Positions 43,908 through 53,524 of a stretch of 64,000 nucleotides of DNA are shown one piece after another. Below the pieces are notes generated by a model. That model was not told the DNA's origin. It saw only the letters and a program-made list of their open reading frames with translations, and did no database searches. Both the position numbers and the translations under genes were made by a program. The stretch is from UBA5078 sp051252515 (GTDB taxonomy: Bacteria; Pseudomonadota; Gammaproteobacteria; Pseudomonadales; Pseudohongiellaceae). The first letter of the stretch is position 1, and each line of letters opens with the position of its first letter. Location: contig JBPOFS010000008.1 in NCBI GenBank assembly GCA_051252515.1, positions 1 through 64,000 of the forward strand, written 5' to 3'.

Positions 43908-44378
43908 TCACTTATTTAAAGCGCGAAGCATCCACGCAGTCTTCTCGTGTAAGCGCATACGATCCGATACAAGAGCGGCGGTCGACTCATCGTCTGCCGC
44001 TTGCGCTAGCTTTAATACTTCGCGACAAGTCTTAACCACTTGCTCATGGCCTTGTGTTAGAAGATCGACCATCTCTGAGCCTTTAGGCACGCCATCGACT
44101 TCTTTGATGGAGCTAAGCTTGACGAATTCTTTGTAGGTGCCAGGGGCTGCCACATCCAAAGTACGAATACGCTCGGCAATGTCATCAACTGCAACAGCTA
44201 ATTCCATGTAATGCTCTTCGAACATCAAATGCAATTCGCGAAACTGAGGGCCGGTCACGTTCCAGTGGAAATTATGCGTTTGTAGGTAAAGAGTGTAGGA
44301 GTCCGCCAATAAATGCTTGAGTCCTTCAGCAATTTTAGTGCGGTCTGCCTCTTTAATTCCGATGTCTATCTTGGTCAT
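43908..44378 (-). CDS. dps: Dps-family ferritin-like protein
   Basis: 156 residues. Dps ferroxidase-type motifs LYLQTHNFHWNVTGPQF and LMFEEHYMELAVAVDDIAERI supply His, Asp and Glu ligands at a subunit interface. It forms a dodecamer that stores iron and protects DNA during stress and stationary phase. GGAG precedes the ATG. Single-gene unit. Confidence 0.94.
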   Translation of the reverse strand: MTKIDIGIKEADRTKIAEGLKHLLADSYTLYLQTHNFHWNVTGPQFRELHLMFEEHYMELAVAVDDIAERIRTLDVAAPGTYKEFVKLSSIKEVDGVPKGSEMVDLLTQGHEQVVKTCREVLKLAQAADDESTAALVSDRMRLHEKTAWMLRALNK

Positions 44379-44531
44379 CGTTCAACTCCTTTTTGCGATA
44401 AGTTCGGGAAATAGTATGCCACAGCAGTGGGGTAACTTCAAATTTCAATATGTTTATCACGTATTGATAGTTTTTTTGTATCAACAAAAACGCTTATTTT
44501 CTACCAACTCTATCTCAAAAATTTAATGTCT

Positions 44532-45230
44532 TTATTCCAAGCCGGGATAGACCACTTGCACATCATCGTCTTCATCGATGGCATCCAAAAAGGCTTCTAC
44601 CTCTTCTCTTTCTTCATCACCCAGTGTCACAGGGTTCTTAGGGCGATAGCCCAGTTTTGCCGACTCCACATTGAAGCCGAACTCTGGCAATGCTTTGCAG
44701 ACAGCATCGAGGTCGGTTGGGTCGGTGAGAAATAGTGTTGCGCCATCGTCGCTTGGCTCTAGGTCCTGAGCACCGGCCTCGATCGCGGCTAGATCTGGAT
44801 CGGCATCATCGCTTGTCGGCGTCGCTTCAATCATTCCTAGGTAATCGAAATCCCAAGAGACAGACCCTGAGTTACCCAACTGCCCTTTACGAAATAGCAC
44901 GCGCATACTGGAGTAGGTGCGGTTTGAGTTGTCCGTTAAACACTCGACGATCACTGGTACTTGATGCGGCGCAAAGCCTTCATAGGTCAGTTTCTCGAAG
45001 TTGATCCCTTCATCTAACAACCCTGCCCCTTTCTTTATGGCACGCTCTAGGGTCTCACGAGTCATTGAAGCTTTTTTCGCCTGCTCAACAGCCAAACGCA
45101 ATCGCGGATTCATGTCTGGGTCCGCGCCATTGCGCGCCGCTACCATGATCTCTTTGGTGAGTTTGGTGAATATGCGCCCTTTGGCATTGGCCGCAATTTC
45201 TTTATGTTTAACTTTCCACTGTGCACCCAT
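44532..45230 (-). CDS. YebC/PmpR-family protein
   Basis: 232 residues. Family opening MGAQWKVKHKEIAANAKGRI and FTKLTKEIMVAARNGADP, then NPRLRLAVEQAKKASM and the C-terminal DDVQVVYPGLE. Members act in translation of difficult (proline-rich) motifs and have been described as transcription regulators. The opening differs from canonical YebC (AGHSKWAN), so it may be the second paralogue type (YeeN-like). Confidence 0.9.
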   Translation of the reverse strand: MGAQWKVKHKEIAANAKGRIFTKLTKEIMVAARNGADPDMNPRLRLAVEQAKKASMTRETLERAIKKGAGLLDEGINFEKLTYEGFAPHQVPVIVECLTDNSNRTYSSMRVLFRKGQLGNSGSVSWDFDYLGMIEATPTSDDADPDLAAIEAGAQDLEPSDDGATLFLTDPTDLDAVCKALPEFGFNVESAKLGYRPKNPVTLGDEEREEVEAFLDAIDEDDDVQVVYPGLE

Positions 45231-45320
45231 TAAAAACTGTCCTTACGAATAACTTATAGACGATTGAGGAGCCTGATAATACGGGGAAACGTAGTTGACC
45301 ACAAACACTGCCCTCTAGGG

Positions 45321-45947
45321 CTAGAGCGTAATGACAGCGCCTTTGGCTGCATCAGCATCTTCTTGATCATGAGTGACCATGATCGCTGGCAAGCCCGCCG
45401 CTTGCAGACGATTGAATACGAACTCGCGCACTTCTCGACGAAGGTGGGCATCTAAACGTGAAAACGGCTCATCCAGCAATACGGCGCGCGGAGCCGATAA
45501 TAGGAGCCGCTGCAGGGCGACACGAGACTTTTGCCCCCCCGACAAGGTGTCGGGGTCGCGATGCTCAAAACCTTCCATGCCGATAGAGGCCAGCGCCTCA
45601 CTGACTATGGAGTCTTTATTCTTTGCCTTCGCAGGCACGGCAAAGCGTAAGTTCCCTGCGACACTGAGGTGCGGAAACAATAATGGGTCTTGAAACAGTA
45701 AGCCGACTCTTCTTTGCTCTGCAGGCAAGGCGATGAGAGACTCACCGTCTAACAACACATCACCTGTGGCCTGAAAGGCTGGTGCTAGAAATCCGGCCAA
45801 GTATGCCAACAAGCTGGATTTACCCGCACCGGATGGCCCCATGACCGTCAGTACTTCGCCGGCCTTGATCACGGCGTTTATCTCTAGCAACTGTCGTGCT
45901 TGCAGGACTATCCGGACATTGTCTAATTGCAGTTGATGTTCCTTCAC
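45321..45947 (-). CDS. ynjD: ABC transporter ATP-binding protein, YnjD type
   Basis: 208 residues from a GTG at 45947 that overlaps the permease stop (GTGA). An apparent longer frame upstream lies inside the permease gene and is not coding. Walker A GPSGAGKSS, Q-loop LLFQDPLLFPHLS, signature LSGGQKSRVALQRLL, Walker B AVLLDEPFSRLD, switch His MVTHDQED. Energises the transporter with the next two genes. Substrate unknown. Confidence 0.93.
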   Translation of the reverse strand: MKEHQLQLDNVRIVLQARQLLEINAVIKAGEVLTVMGPSGAGKSSLLAYLAGFLAPAFQATGDVLLDGESLIALPAEQRRVGLLFQDPLLFPHLSVAGNLRFAVPAKAKNKDSIVSEALASIGMEGFEHRDPDTLSGGQKSRVALQRLLLSAPRAVLLDEPFSRLDAHLRREVREFVFNRLQAAGLPAIMVTHDQEDADAAKGAVITL

Positions 45948-47677
45948 GCGATGCCCCTCATCCCTCTTCGATTTCGCCACAGCAAGCGCGGAAGAAACAG
46001 CGCTAACAGAAAACCAGCCATTGGCAGTAATGCCTGTAATAAAGCCCAGACCGCTATGATACTGCGGTTTCCCCCCGAGGCGAGTGCGACCGCCTCCGTC
46101 GTGATCGTTGGAATGCGCCCCGCGCCTATCAATTGCGTGGCTAGGTACTGACTCACACTCACCGCCAACCCTACGGCAATGGCCGTCAAGCAAGGCGCTA
46201 ATAGCAAAGGGAGTCGCACTTTCCAGAAACATCGCCATTGGCTCGCCCCCAATGTCGCCGCCAGCTGACTCCAACGCGGATCTAAACGTCGATAGGCTTC
46301 AGATAAAGAAAGAAAGCTATAGGGCAGCACAAATAGCAGGTGAGCAAACGTCACCATGCCGATATTTGGGGCCCAACGCATATACTCAGTGGCCACAATT
46401 AAACCGAATAGAAACGCGATTTGAGGAATGATCAACGGCAAGTACAGCAGTAAAAGAGACGGAGAATGGCGTTTACCCGAGCGTTGCTCGCCTTCTAATA
46501 CGGCAAGAACCAACACGATAGCCACCGCTGTGGACAAGAGCCCGATAAGCAAGGTGTTGCTTAATGGCACCGCGAGATCAAGAAAAGCGTTGTCCCATGC
46601 CCGAAAGCTCCATGCCCTTGGCAAGTTTTCAGGAAACCGCCAAAAGCCTGCAATAGAGTTCAGCGCCAGCGCAATGATTCCCCCAAGAGACAGCAAGACA
46701 GCCAAGCCAACGCCGAAGAAACCCGTGATGCGAAGCGTCGTATCACCTCGACTCCTATGCCCATTAAGGACATAACATCGCCCAAGAGCCGCAACGGCAA
46801 CCTCTAGCCCACGCCAAACTAATAAGGCCCCTAGCGTCACGCCCAATTGCAGCAGCGCCCCAGCGGCGGCCACAAATCGGTAGTTCAAATCGGGATCATT
46901 GAACCATTGCAGCACCAAGACACTCAGGGTATAGGGCAAGTTCGGCCCGATGATGAGGGCGACATCGACAGTGGCTGAGGCGAATGCAATCACCGCATAC
47001 ACGGGCAATCTTATTAAAGGGTATAGAACTGGAGCAACAGTGAGCAACCATGCCAATGCCGGCTTATAGCCCAGAGAACGAGCAATGCTGACACGTTTGT
47101 CCGCCTCGATTTGCGGCAAGGCGGCTAGCGCCATCAATAACAGAAAAGGAATCTCTTTGACTGTGAGCGCGAGAATTAACGAAAGTCCCCAGTAGTCATT
47201 CACGATCAAGGCATCGGGCGGCGAGGTGAAACCACTAAGCTCGGGTGACGCCCAGCGCAGCAACAAGCCTGATGGCGCAATTAGAAATGCCAAACCAAAG
47301 GCCGCGGCCGCATGAGGAATCGCCAGAAGTGGCGCCACGAGCCGGCGCATCCAACGCTCTATGCGAGTCCCGGTGGCGGCAGCAAGAAACAAGAAGACTA
47401 AAACTAGTGCGAGCAAGGGAGTGAGCAATGCTGACATCGCACTGACCGTCACACTGTGACCTAGCCCAGGGGCAGCCAATAATTCAGAGAAATGCCGTAA
47501 GGTGAAATGCTCTCCTCCTAGTACCGGCATATAACCGAAAGCAGGCAGAACCGTCAGTCCAACCCCCAGTGCGATCGGGGCAATCAAGACTAGCAGCATC
47601 AGCCAAGGCGCTAGTCGCAGTCCAACATTGAAGCCATTGGGGACTAACGCTTTAGCCTGCGCTCTAGCGGGCACCAT
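45944..47677 (-). CDS. ynjC: ABC transporter permease, YnjC type (two fused permease domains)
   Basis: 577 residues from the ATG at 47677, inside the end of the binding-protein gene. About 12 membrane helices in two BPD-type halves, each with an EAA-like loop (SIARSLGYKPALAWLLTVAPVLYP and LAATLGASQWRCFWKVRLPLL). Fused halves are typical of YnjC and of iron/thiamine-type permeases. Overlaps both neighbours, so translation is coupled. Confidence 0.92.
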   Translation of the reverse strand: MVPARAQAKALVPNGFNVGLRLAPWLMLLVLIAPIALGVGLTVLPAFGYMPVLGGEHFTLRHFSELLAAPGLGHSVTVSAMSALLTPLLALVLVFLFLAAATGTRIERWMRRLVAPLLAIPHAAAAFGLAFLIAPSGLLLRWASPELSGFTSPPDALIVNDYWGLSLILALTVKEIPFLLLMALAALPQIEADKRVSIARSLGYKPALAWLLTVAPVLYPLIRLPVYAVIAFASATVDVALIIGPNLPYTLSVLVLQWFNDPDLNYRFVAAAGALLQLGVTLGALLVWRGLEVAVAALGRCYVLNGHRSRGDTTLRITGFFGVGLAVLLSLGGIIALALNSIAGFWRFPENLPRAWSFRAWDNAFLDLAVPLSNTLLIGLLSTAVAIVLVLAVLEGEQRSGKRHSPSLLLLYLPLIIPQIAFLFGLIVATEYMRWAPNIGMVTFAHLLFVLPYSFLSLSEAYRRLDPRWSQLAATLGASQWRCFWKVRLPLLLAPCLTAIAVGLAVSVSQYLATQLIGAGRIPTITTEAVALASGGNRSIIAVWALLQALLPMAGFLLALFLPRLLWRNRRGMRGIA

Positions 47678-48878
47678 AGCGCTCAATCCATTCGCGCTCT
47701 ATGGCATCAGTCCAATCTGGATGGGGTTCGCGTAGCGTGACTCCCAAGGCCTCTGGCGGCAATGTTGCGGGACCGACATCAATGGACGCAAAGGCGGCTC
47801 GTGCTTCCGAGCTTAACGAGTCCATACTTAATACCGTGGTACTGCCCATCACTTCAGGTTGGTAGGAATGCAGCTGCGCCTCTACTGACAGTAGATAATT
47901 GGCAAAGACCATCGCCCCGGCCTTTGCCCGCGCATTGAAGGGCACGGCTAGAAAACTCACATTGCCAATACTGCCATCGCGTGACACCAAACTGCGCACC
48001 GTATCCGGCAATTCTCCTGCGGCGATTCCTGCACTGGCCTCAGCGGGGCTAAGGCTTAATGCTAGATTGATCTCACCATCGCCGAGCATGCGACGCATTT
48101 GTGTGCCACTACTCGGAAAACTACGCCCTCCTCGTAGCAACACAGGATGCAGCTGATCCAAATACGCCCACAGCGGCGCCGTTACGGCAGCAAAGTCACT
48201 GTCCTCAAGAGGGAGGTACAAAGGCGCCGTATCCTGCACTAATTCAAGAAGCACTTGCTTGAGAAAGGTTGAGCCTAAGAACTCAGGAGGTCGAGGGTAA
48301 GTAAATTGGCCAGGGTTCTCTTGAGCCCAAGCGAGCAAATCCTGCATATTGTTGGGAGGCTGCTGCAAATACGCACTGTCGTAATAAAAGATCAGCTGTG
48401 AGCGTGTCCAAGGGGACTCAAAGCCTTCGACAGGAATCGTGAAATCTTCACGCATCTCGGGATGAGTGTCCGCATCCACCAGCGCGAAATTTGGCAATTG
48501 CTCTGCCCATGGCCCAAATAACAGGGCATTGCGCTTCAGTGTGGAAAAGTTCTCGCCGTTAACCCATAACAGATCGACAGTGCCCGCATCGGTATTCCCG
48601 GCAAGCTTTTCGGCCAATACCCGTGATACAGCTTCAGCCGTATCACTGATTTTCACATGGACCACTTCGACGCCATAGCGCTCGCGGGTTTGTTCCCCCG
48701 CCCAAGCTATGAAACGATTGATTTGCGGATCTCCTGCCCAAGCATCGAAATAGACAGTTTGCCCACGTGCGAGGCTTATGACTTCGTCCCAATTTTCGGG
48801 ATCGGGTGAATCACTATAGGCGTTCGCCGTGATCAACGTCAGCAGTAAAGCCAAGCTTGGGCGTATCAATCTTCGCAT
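47664..48878 (-). CDS. ynjB: ABC transporter substrate-binding protein, YnjB type
   Basis: 404 residues from the ATG at 48878 (AAGG 7 bp upstream); the ATG at 48893 is the alternative. Signal peptide LIRPSLALLLTLITANAYS. Periplasmic binding-protein fold with FDAWAGDPQINRFIAWAG, LLWVNGENFSTLKRN and the C-terminal EREWIERYGA, matching the YnjB family. The ligand of this family is not established. It follows the radical SAM gene within 20 bp. Confidence 0.92.
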   Translation of the reverse strand: MRRLIRPSLALLLTLITANAYSDSPDPENWDEVISLARGQTVYFDAWAGDPQINRFIAWAGEQTRERYGVEVVHVKISDTAEAVSRVLAEKLAGNTDAGTVDLLWVNGENFSTLKRNALLFGPWAEQLPNFALVDADTHPEMREDFTIPVEGFESPWTRSQLIFYYDSAYLQQPPNNMQDLLAWAQENPGQFTYPRPPEFLGSTFLKQVLLELVQDTAPLYLPLEDSDFAAVTAPLWAYLDQLHPVLLRGGRSFPSSGTQMRRMLGDGEINLALSLSPAEASAGIAAGELPDTVRSLVSRDGSIGNVSFLAVPFNARAKAGAMVFANYLLSVEAQLHSYQPEVMGSTTVLSMDSLSSEARAAFASIDVGPATLPPEALGVTLREPHPDWTDAIEREWIERYGAR

Positions 48879-48895
48879 GCTCAGACCTTGCATAC

Positions 48896-50011
48896 TCAGA
48901 GTTTCGCCTGCGCAGGCTCAGGGCTTTGCGTCTCTTCTGATCGCGCCAATACCCCTAAACGCTGGGCACGACGTGCACGGTAACGTGCATCTAATATCTT
49001 ACTAAGCACTTCTTGATGAAAACGATCACAGGAGATACACAGATTCTGGTAATCACTCCCGTCGGGGGTTTTGGTTTTTCCTGCTTCGATGAACTGCTCT
49101 TCACTCCACCCTGCAAATGCCCCCATCTTCTCTGGCGCGCCTTGGTTAATCGCCTGCATGGCCGGATGCTCAGCCAAGTCATCGAGGACCTCAAGCAATG
49201 GCTCCTCGGTAAGATTACCCAGTGGATGAGCCGTTTTCAGGCAGCAAGGGTACACATCCCCTGTGGGGTCGACAGAGACTTCTGAACCCGCATAACCATA
49301 ATTGAGAAAGTTCAAACCGCCTGACCAGGCATTGCAGAAGTTGTCTTCCAGTGTCGCCGTGGACAGGCCGTTCTTCCAGGCTCGTCCTCTAGGCCACAAC
49401 TTACCGATCCACACCTCATCGGTGGCACCGAACATATTGTAGAGAGGGACGTCGGGATTCATTTGCTGACGCCGCTCGTCAAACAGCGCGGCGTTTTCAA
49501 CGCCCGCATTGGCAAACATGGTTTGAATATGGGTGATGAGTTTTTGCCGTTTATCCCCTTCCATGCCCACATGATAATCATCCATACCGGACACCGAGAT
49601 CGTCCACACGCCAAGGGCGAGTAGTTCGTCAATGATCTTGGGGGTCAAGAGATCGCCAGTAGTTTGCACCACCACTTTCACGCCGCCGACATCACGATAC
49701 TTGTCTCGAATTGCCGCTAATGCCGGGTACAGCACGCGCTCTCTTACCGGCTCGGTCATCACGTCTCCGCCGGAAATAATGATGCGTCCGATGCGTTCAA
49801 CGTACTCCGCTTGCGCTTCTGACTCCGGATTGCTGCGCTCTCGAAAGCGCATAGTCTTAGGGAAATTGGCGATTATCTTGGGGGAATTTTGCTCGGCTTC
49901 CGCCACAACTTCTTCAAGTTCTTCACGAATATAAGGGCGAAACTTGTCTTCATAGCAATGCTTGCAACGACGATGGCAGTGCCAACATAAAACATAATAA
50001 ATCGATTCCAT
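48896..50011 (-). CDS. Radical SAM/SPASM-like protein in the ynj operon
   Basis: 371 residues from the ATG at 50011 (AGGG upstream; TTG at 50017 possible). CxxxCxxC cluster site C12-C16-C19 (CHRRCKHCYED), GGD-type SAM motif (IISGGDVMTEP). C-terminal cysteines (VYPCCLKTAHPLGN, LCISCDRFHQE) suggest a SPASM/twitch auxiliary Fe-S cluster. It sits at the head of a YnjBCD-type transporter operon, so it may modify or act on the transported compound or a peptide. The reaction is unknown. Confidence 0.85.
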   Translation of the reverse strand: MESIYYVLCWHCHRRCKHCYEDKFRPYIREELEEVVAEAEQNSPKIIANFPKTMRFRERSNPESEAQAEYVERIGRIIISGGDVMTEPVRERVLYPALAAIRDKYRDVGGVKVVVQTTGDLLTPKIIDELLALGVWTISVSGMDDYHVGMEGDKRQKLITHIQTMFANAGVENAALFDERRQQMNPDVPLYNMFGATDEVWIGKLWPRGRAWKNGLSTATLEDNFCNAWSGGLNFLNYGYAGSEVSVDPTGDVYPCCLKTAHPLGNLTEEPLLEVLDDLAEHPAMQAINQGAPEKMGAFAGWSEEQFIEAGKTKTPDGSDYQNLCISCDRFHQEVLSKILDARYRARRAQRLGVLARSEETQSPEPAQAKL

Positions 50012-50100
50012 CGACAACCCTTATAAAACAAAAATTAAATTAAACTTATTTATAACAAACAATTACAACAACTTTAGAGACTTAAGATTAGCTTTAAAAT

Positions 50101-50403
50101 CTAGCTAATGGGGTAGATATGAAGCATCGTTTCACTCGACAAAGCCCAGACATCCTCTTGCGCTAGTAATTCGCGCGCCTGTGCAATGTCGCACTCCACC
50201 ACATCACGAGCACCAAACTCGTCAATGTAGAATCCTAGCGTCCCTCCCTCGGCCATGCTCATGATGTGGTCCATGATCCACTGCTTAGATTGCTCAGGAC
50301 TCTCCGTGTCACTTTGTCGACACAGGGCTCGGAAGATTTCTAGTATTGATGCCTCTTCATCTAAGTGCAGCATCAGCAGTTCTAGCTTTTGTTGTTCTTT
50401 CAT
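50101..50403 (-). CDS. Small acidic cytoplasmic protein, unknown
   Basis: 100 residues from the ATG at 50403, a helical N-terminal half (LELLMLHLDEEASILEIFRAL), a Cys, and a C-terminal part WALSSETMLHIYPIS. No family recognised. It lies 89 bp upstream of the radical SAM gene on the same strand across an AT-rich gap, so it could be part of that operon. Confidence 0.6.
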   Translation of the reverse strand: MKEQQKLELLMLHLDEEASILEIFRALCRQSDTESPEQSKQWIMDHIMSMAEGGTLGFYIDEFGARDVVECDIAQARELLAQEDVWALSSETMLHIYPIS

Positions 50404-50496
50404 CACAATGGCTCTCTTTAAACACTAGATGTTGTGAATCCCAGTTTGTTGCAAATTAATTTCGTTTTGGCTTATCTAATTAATCTGGCCCTAGCA

Positions 50497-51435
50497 TTAA
50501 TCCAATGCAGCAGTCCTCGATCGCCACTTTCTCGACACCAGTGGATACATAAACACCACAAGGAGAATAATGCTCGCACCGGCATAGAACGGCATCTCGA
50601 GCTCCTTCTGCTCATCAAGAATCAGGATCGCCAACATGATCGCATAAATCGGCTCCATATTAACCGCTAATGAGGACGCATAGGCTGACAGATGGCGCAG
50701 GGCACGCAGGGAGAGCGCAAAGGGAAGCAAGGTGCACAGGCTCGCCAAACCTATCAGATAGAGCAGATCTTGCTGACTAGGCATTGCAAAGAGCGATGTG
50801 GCAGAAGGCAGAAAAGCAGACGACTCCGAATTGAGGCTCATCAATGCGCTGAACACGATGGCAACCGTGAGAACAAACAATCCTCCACTGAGCATTTCTA
50901 TTGCTGTGGCCGTGAGCGCATCGGTGCGCAGGATCAAGCGTTTATTGAAAGCAGCAAACAACGCCGTGAACAAGGCCGACACCACGCCGATCATGACCCC
51001 TAGATTCATTTGCTCTGGAGTCCCGCCCACTAGTAACGCGATGCCAGGGATTACCAAAAGCCCAATAAGCAACTCTCTCAAGACAAACGCGCGTCCGGTG
51101 ATCATCGGCTCTAGCACGCACAAGAATAGCGGTGCTAATGCCATACAAGTCGCTGCCACCGAGGCATTGGCCAGTTTTACCGCCCCGTAAAAAGTCACCC
51201 AATGCAGTGCGACTAACACCCCTACTCCGGCGAAAGCGAGCAAATGCCGAGCAGAAAGCGCCAACAGGCCACGCCATACCTTCGGCACGCAAAACAGTAG
51301 CAATGCCACCAAGAGCATACGCCATAGCACCAATGTCACCGCGGGTAGGGTAATCAATTTGCCGAGAATGGCCGTAAATCCCCAAAGAAAGACACAGAGG
51401 TGGATTTGCAGCCAGGCATTACGAGTATCGGACAT
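50497..51435 (-). CDS. EamA/DMT-family exporter
   Basis: 312 residues from the ATG at 51435; an upstream in-frame ATG at 51489 is possible. Ten hydrophobic helices in two EamA repeats (WGFTAILGKLITLPAVTLVLWR; SAYASSLAVNMEPIYAIMLAI). DMT transporters export amino acids or other metabolites. The substrate is not predictable from the sequence. Confidence 0.88.
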   Translation of the reverse strand: MSDTRNAWLQIHLCVFLWGFTAILGKLITLPAVTLVLWRMLLVALLLFCVPKVWRGLLALSARHLLAFAGVGVLVALHWVTFYGAVKLANASVAATCMALAPLFLCVLEPMITGRAFVLRELLIGLLVIPGIALLVGGTPEQMNLGVMIGVVSALFTALFAAFNKRLILRTDALTATAIEMLSGGLFVLTVAIVFSALMSLNSESSAFLPSATSLFAMPSQQDLLYLIGLASLCTLLPFALSLRALRHLSAYASSLAVNMEPIYAIMLAILILDEQKELEMPFYAGASIILLVVFMYPLVSRKWRSRTAALD

Positions 51436-51594
51436 ACTTTCTTGAACCTTTGCGCGAATGCGTGCAGCACGAAATAAAGCGCTCGCCATTAGGGGGCTAA
51501 GCTTAGCAAAGAGTCTTGCCGCTCGATAATTGTTTCACAGGCAGGGAGACGCTAGACTTTGCATCAATAACAGCAAAAACAGGAACCCCTAGAG

Positions 51595-52209
51595 ATGCCC
51601 CTGATACAAAGTAATAACGGGCAGTTGCTCAGCATAGACCCGCTTCTTTGCGTCTTTGATGATTTCGTCAACGACGAGGAGATAGCACACCTTCTTCAAG
51701 CAGGCGCCACCCTACTCGCCCCGGCACTGGTTACAGGTCCTGAAGACGGGGTTCCCAGTGAGCGTCGCACCGGCCGTAATTGCTGGATTCCGCACCAACA
51801 CGACTCCATCATCGCCGCCCTTTGTGAGCGCATCAGCACACTGGCAGGGTTGCCTTTGCTACAAGCCGAGTCGCTGCAATTGATTCATTACGACGAAAGC
51901 CAAGAATACGCCCCCCATTACGATGCTTGGGATGCAGAGACCGAGGCCGGAAAACGTTGCATGAAACGAGGCGGACAGAGACTCATCACCTGCTTACTGT
52001 ATCTCAACGATGTCCCTGAAGGCGGAGGGACAAGCTTTCCCAAACTTAAGCTAGAAGTCGCGGCCCGCAAGGGGCGTATGGTGCTATTCCACAATTGCAT
52101 TCTCGGAAGCAGTGTCCGACATATCAGTAGTTTGCACGGTGGAATGCCAGTACTAAATGGCGAGAAATGGGCCTGCAACCTCTGGTTTAGAGAACATAAG
52201 TATTGGTAA
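51595..52209 (+). CDS. 2OG-Fe(II) oxygenase, prolyl 4-hydroxylase-like
   Basis: 204 residues. The P4Hc domain spans about residues 90-200. The iron ligands fit HYDAWD (His, Asp) and a distal His in the SSLHGGMPVLNGEKWACNLW region with the Lys of GEKW as 2-oxoglutarate ligand. YLNDVPEGGGTSFP is the family core motif. It hydroxylates a protein or peptide side chain; the target is unknown. Confidence 0.88.
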   Translation: MPLIQSNNGQLLSIDPLLCVFDDFVNDEEIAHLLQAGATLLAPALVTGPEDGVPSERRTGRNCWIPHQHDSIIAALCERISTLAGLPLLQAESLQLIHYDESQEYAPHYDAWDAETEAGKRCMKRGGQRLITCLLYLNDVPEGGGTSFPKLKLEVAARKGRMVLFHNCILGSSVRHISSLHGGMPVLNGEKWACNLWFREHKYW

Positions 52210-52291
52210 CGTGTTGTTCTTGAGTCTCGTTAAAGCTCCCCTGTATGATGCGTAACGCATCTCCCCTTAGATAGAAAAACGGTAAGAAATT

Positions 52292-53524
52292 ATGGAAAAC
52301 ACGCAATTACGCTCGCGCATGCGCGCGCTAGGACCAGGATTGGTCATGTCCTCTGCTGCCGTTGGTGGCTCGCACCTCGTCGCCTCTACTCAGGCTGGCG
52401 CTTTGTTTGGCTGGCAACTCTTATGGTTGATTCTCTTGGTCAACGTTCTTAAATACCCGTTTTTCCGTTTCGGAGTGCAATACACAATCATTGAGAACGA
52501 GAGCTTGATTCAGGGCTACCTGCGCAAGGGACGTTCTTATTTGCTCGCGTTCACGGGGTTAAACATTCTTGCGGCGGTGGTCAACACGGCAGGCGTGCTA
52601 ATTCTCAGCGCTAGCCTCTTGCAGTACTTCCTGCCTTGGCAAGTCTCCCTAACCTCGCTGTGCTTCTTATTATTATTTGCGTGTTTGAGCATCCTGCTGG
52701 CTGGCCACTACAAACTGCTTGATCGGCTATCCAAAGTAATTATGTTAACGCTGACAATCACCACAGTCTTTGCCGTCATCATCGCTTGGCAGAATGGTTC
52801 CGCAGCCCCGGCGGACTATGTGAGCCCTTCTCCTTGGAATTTATCCGCTCTGGCCTTTTTAGTGGCGATGATTGGGTGGATGCCGGTCCCGATTGAGATC
52901 TCAGCCATTAGCTCAATGTGGACTCGATCCAAACAAAAACTCACCAAGATCAACCTGGCCGATGCCCTGTTCGATTTCAATATGGGTTATGGAGTAGCGG
53001 TATTATTAGCCGTCGTTTTTCTTGCGCTTGGCGCCTTAGTGCAACATGGCGCTGATCAAGAGATCGCGCTGGCCAGTGCGGCGTTTGCCCAGCAGCTAGT
53101 ATCAATGTATGCAGACACGATTGGAGATTGGTCGGCGTATCTTGTGGCGGGGATCGCATTCATTTGTATGTTTGGCACCACCTTGGCGGTGATGGATGGC
53201 TATGCACGTACTCTCGATGAGTCCGTGCGCTTATTGCGCCAACCTGAAGGGGAAGCAAAACGCTGGACCTTAAATGCATGGATCATTGCACAAGCCTGCA
53301 CCGGCATGGCAATCATCCTGTTTTTCCAAAGCGCGCTAGCGCCAATGCTTAGCTTTGCGATGACTCTTGCCTTTATTACGACACCGTTCTTCGCTTGGCT
53401 AAACTTTGACCTTGTCCGTAAAACGCATATATCGAAAGGCATGAATCTACTTGCGTGGATCGGCCTGATCTACCTCACCGCCTTTGCTGTTGCTTTTGTG
53501 GTGTGGTGGTTGTTCGCCAGCTAA
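52292..53524 (+). CDS. Nramp-family transporter lacking the metal-binding DPGN motif
   Basis: 410 residues, about 11 membrane helices. Helix 1 reads GPGLVMSSAAVGGSHLVAST followed by QAGALFGWQLLW, aligning with the Nramp start, but the canonical DPGN is replaced by AVGGSH. The helix-6 segment (AGIAFICMFGTTLAVMDG) likewise lacks the usual MPHN-style metal residues. It may transport something other than Mn/Fe. The end overlaps the convergent ndvB-like gene by 4 bp. Confidence 0.85.
   Translation: MENTQLRSRMRALGPGLVMSSAAVGGSHLVASTQAGALFGWQLLWLILLVNVLKYPFFRFGVQYTIIENESLIQGYLRKGRSYLLAFTGLNILAAVVNTAGVLILSASLLQYFLPWQVSLTSLCFLLLFACLSILLAGHYKLLDRLSKVIMLTLTITTVFAVIIAWQNGSAAPADYVSPSPWNLSALAFLVAMIGWMPVPIEISAISSMWTRSKQKLTKINLADALFDFNMGYGVAVLLAVVFLALGALVQHGADQEIALASAAFAQQLVSMYADTIGDWSAYLVAGIAFICMFGTTLAVMDGYARTLDESVRLLRQPEGEAKRWTLNAWIIAQACTGMAIILFFQSALAPMLSFAMTLAFITTPFFAWLNFDLVRKTHISKGMNLLAWIGLIYLTAFAVAFVVWWLFAS

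Noticed and set aside
45948..46274. N-terminal extension of the YnjD ATPase frame
   Set aside because: It overlaps the permease coding region in another frame; the GTG at 45947 in a GTGA overlap is the natural start.
50692..51190. Plus-strand frames opposite the EamA transporter
   Set aside because: Antisense shadows of a gene with clear membrane-helix pattern; no motif of their own.
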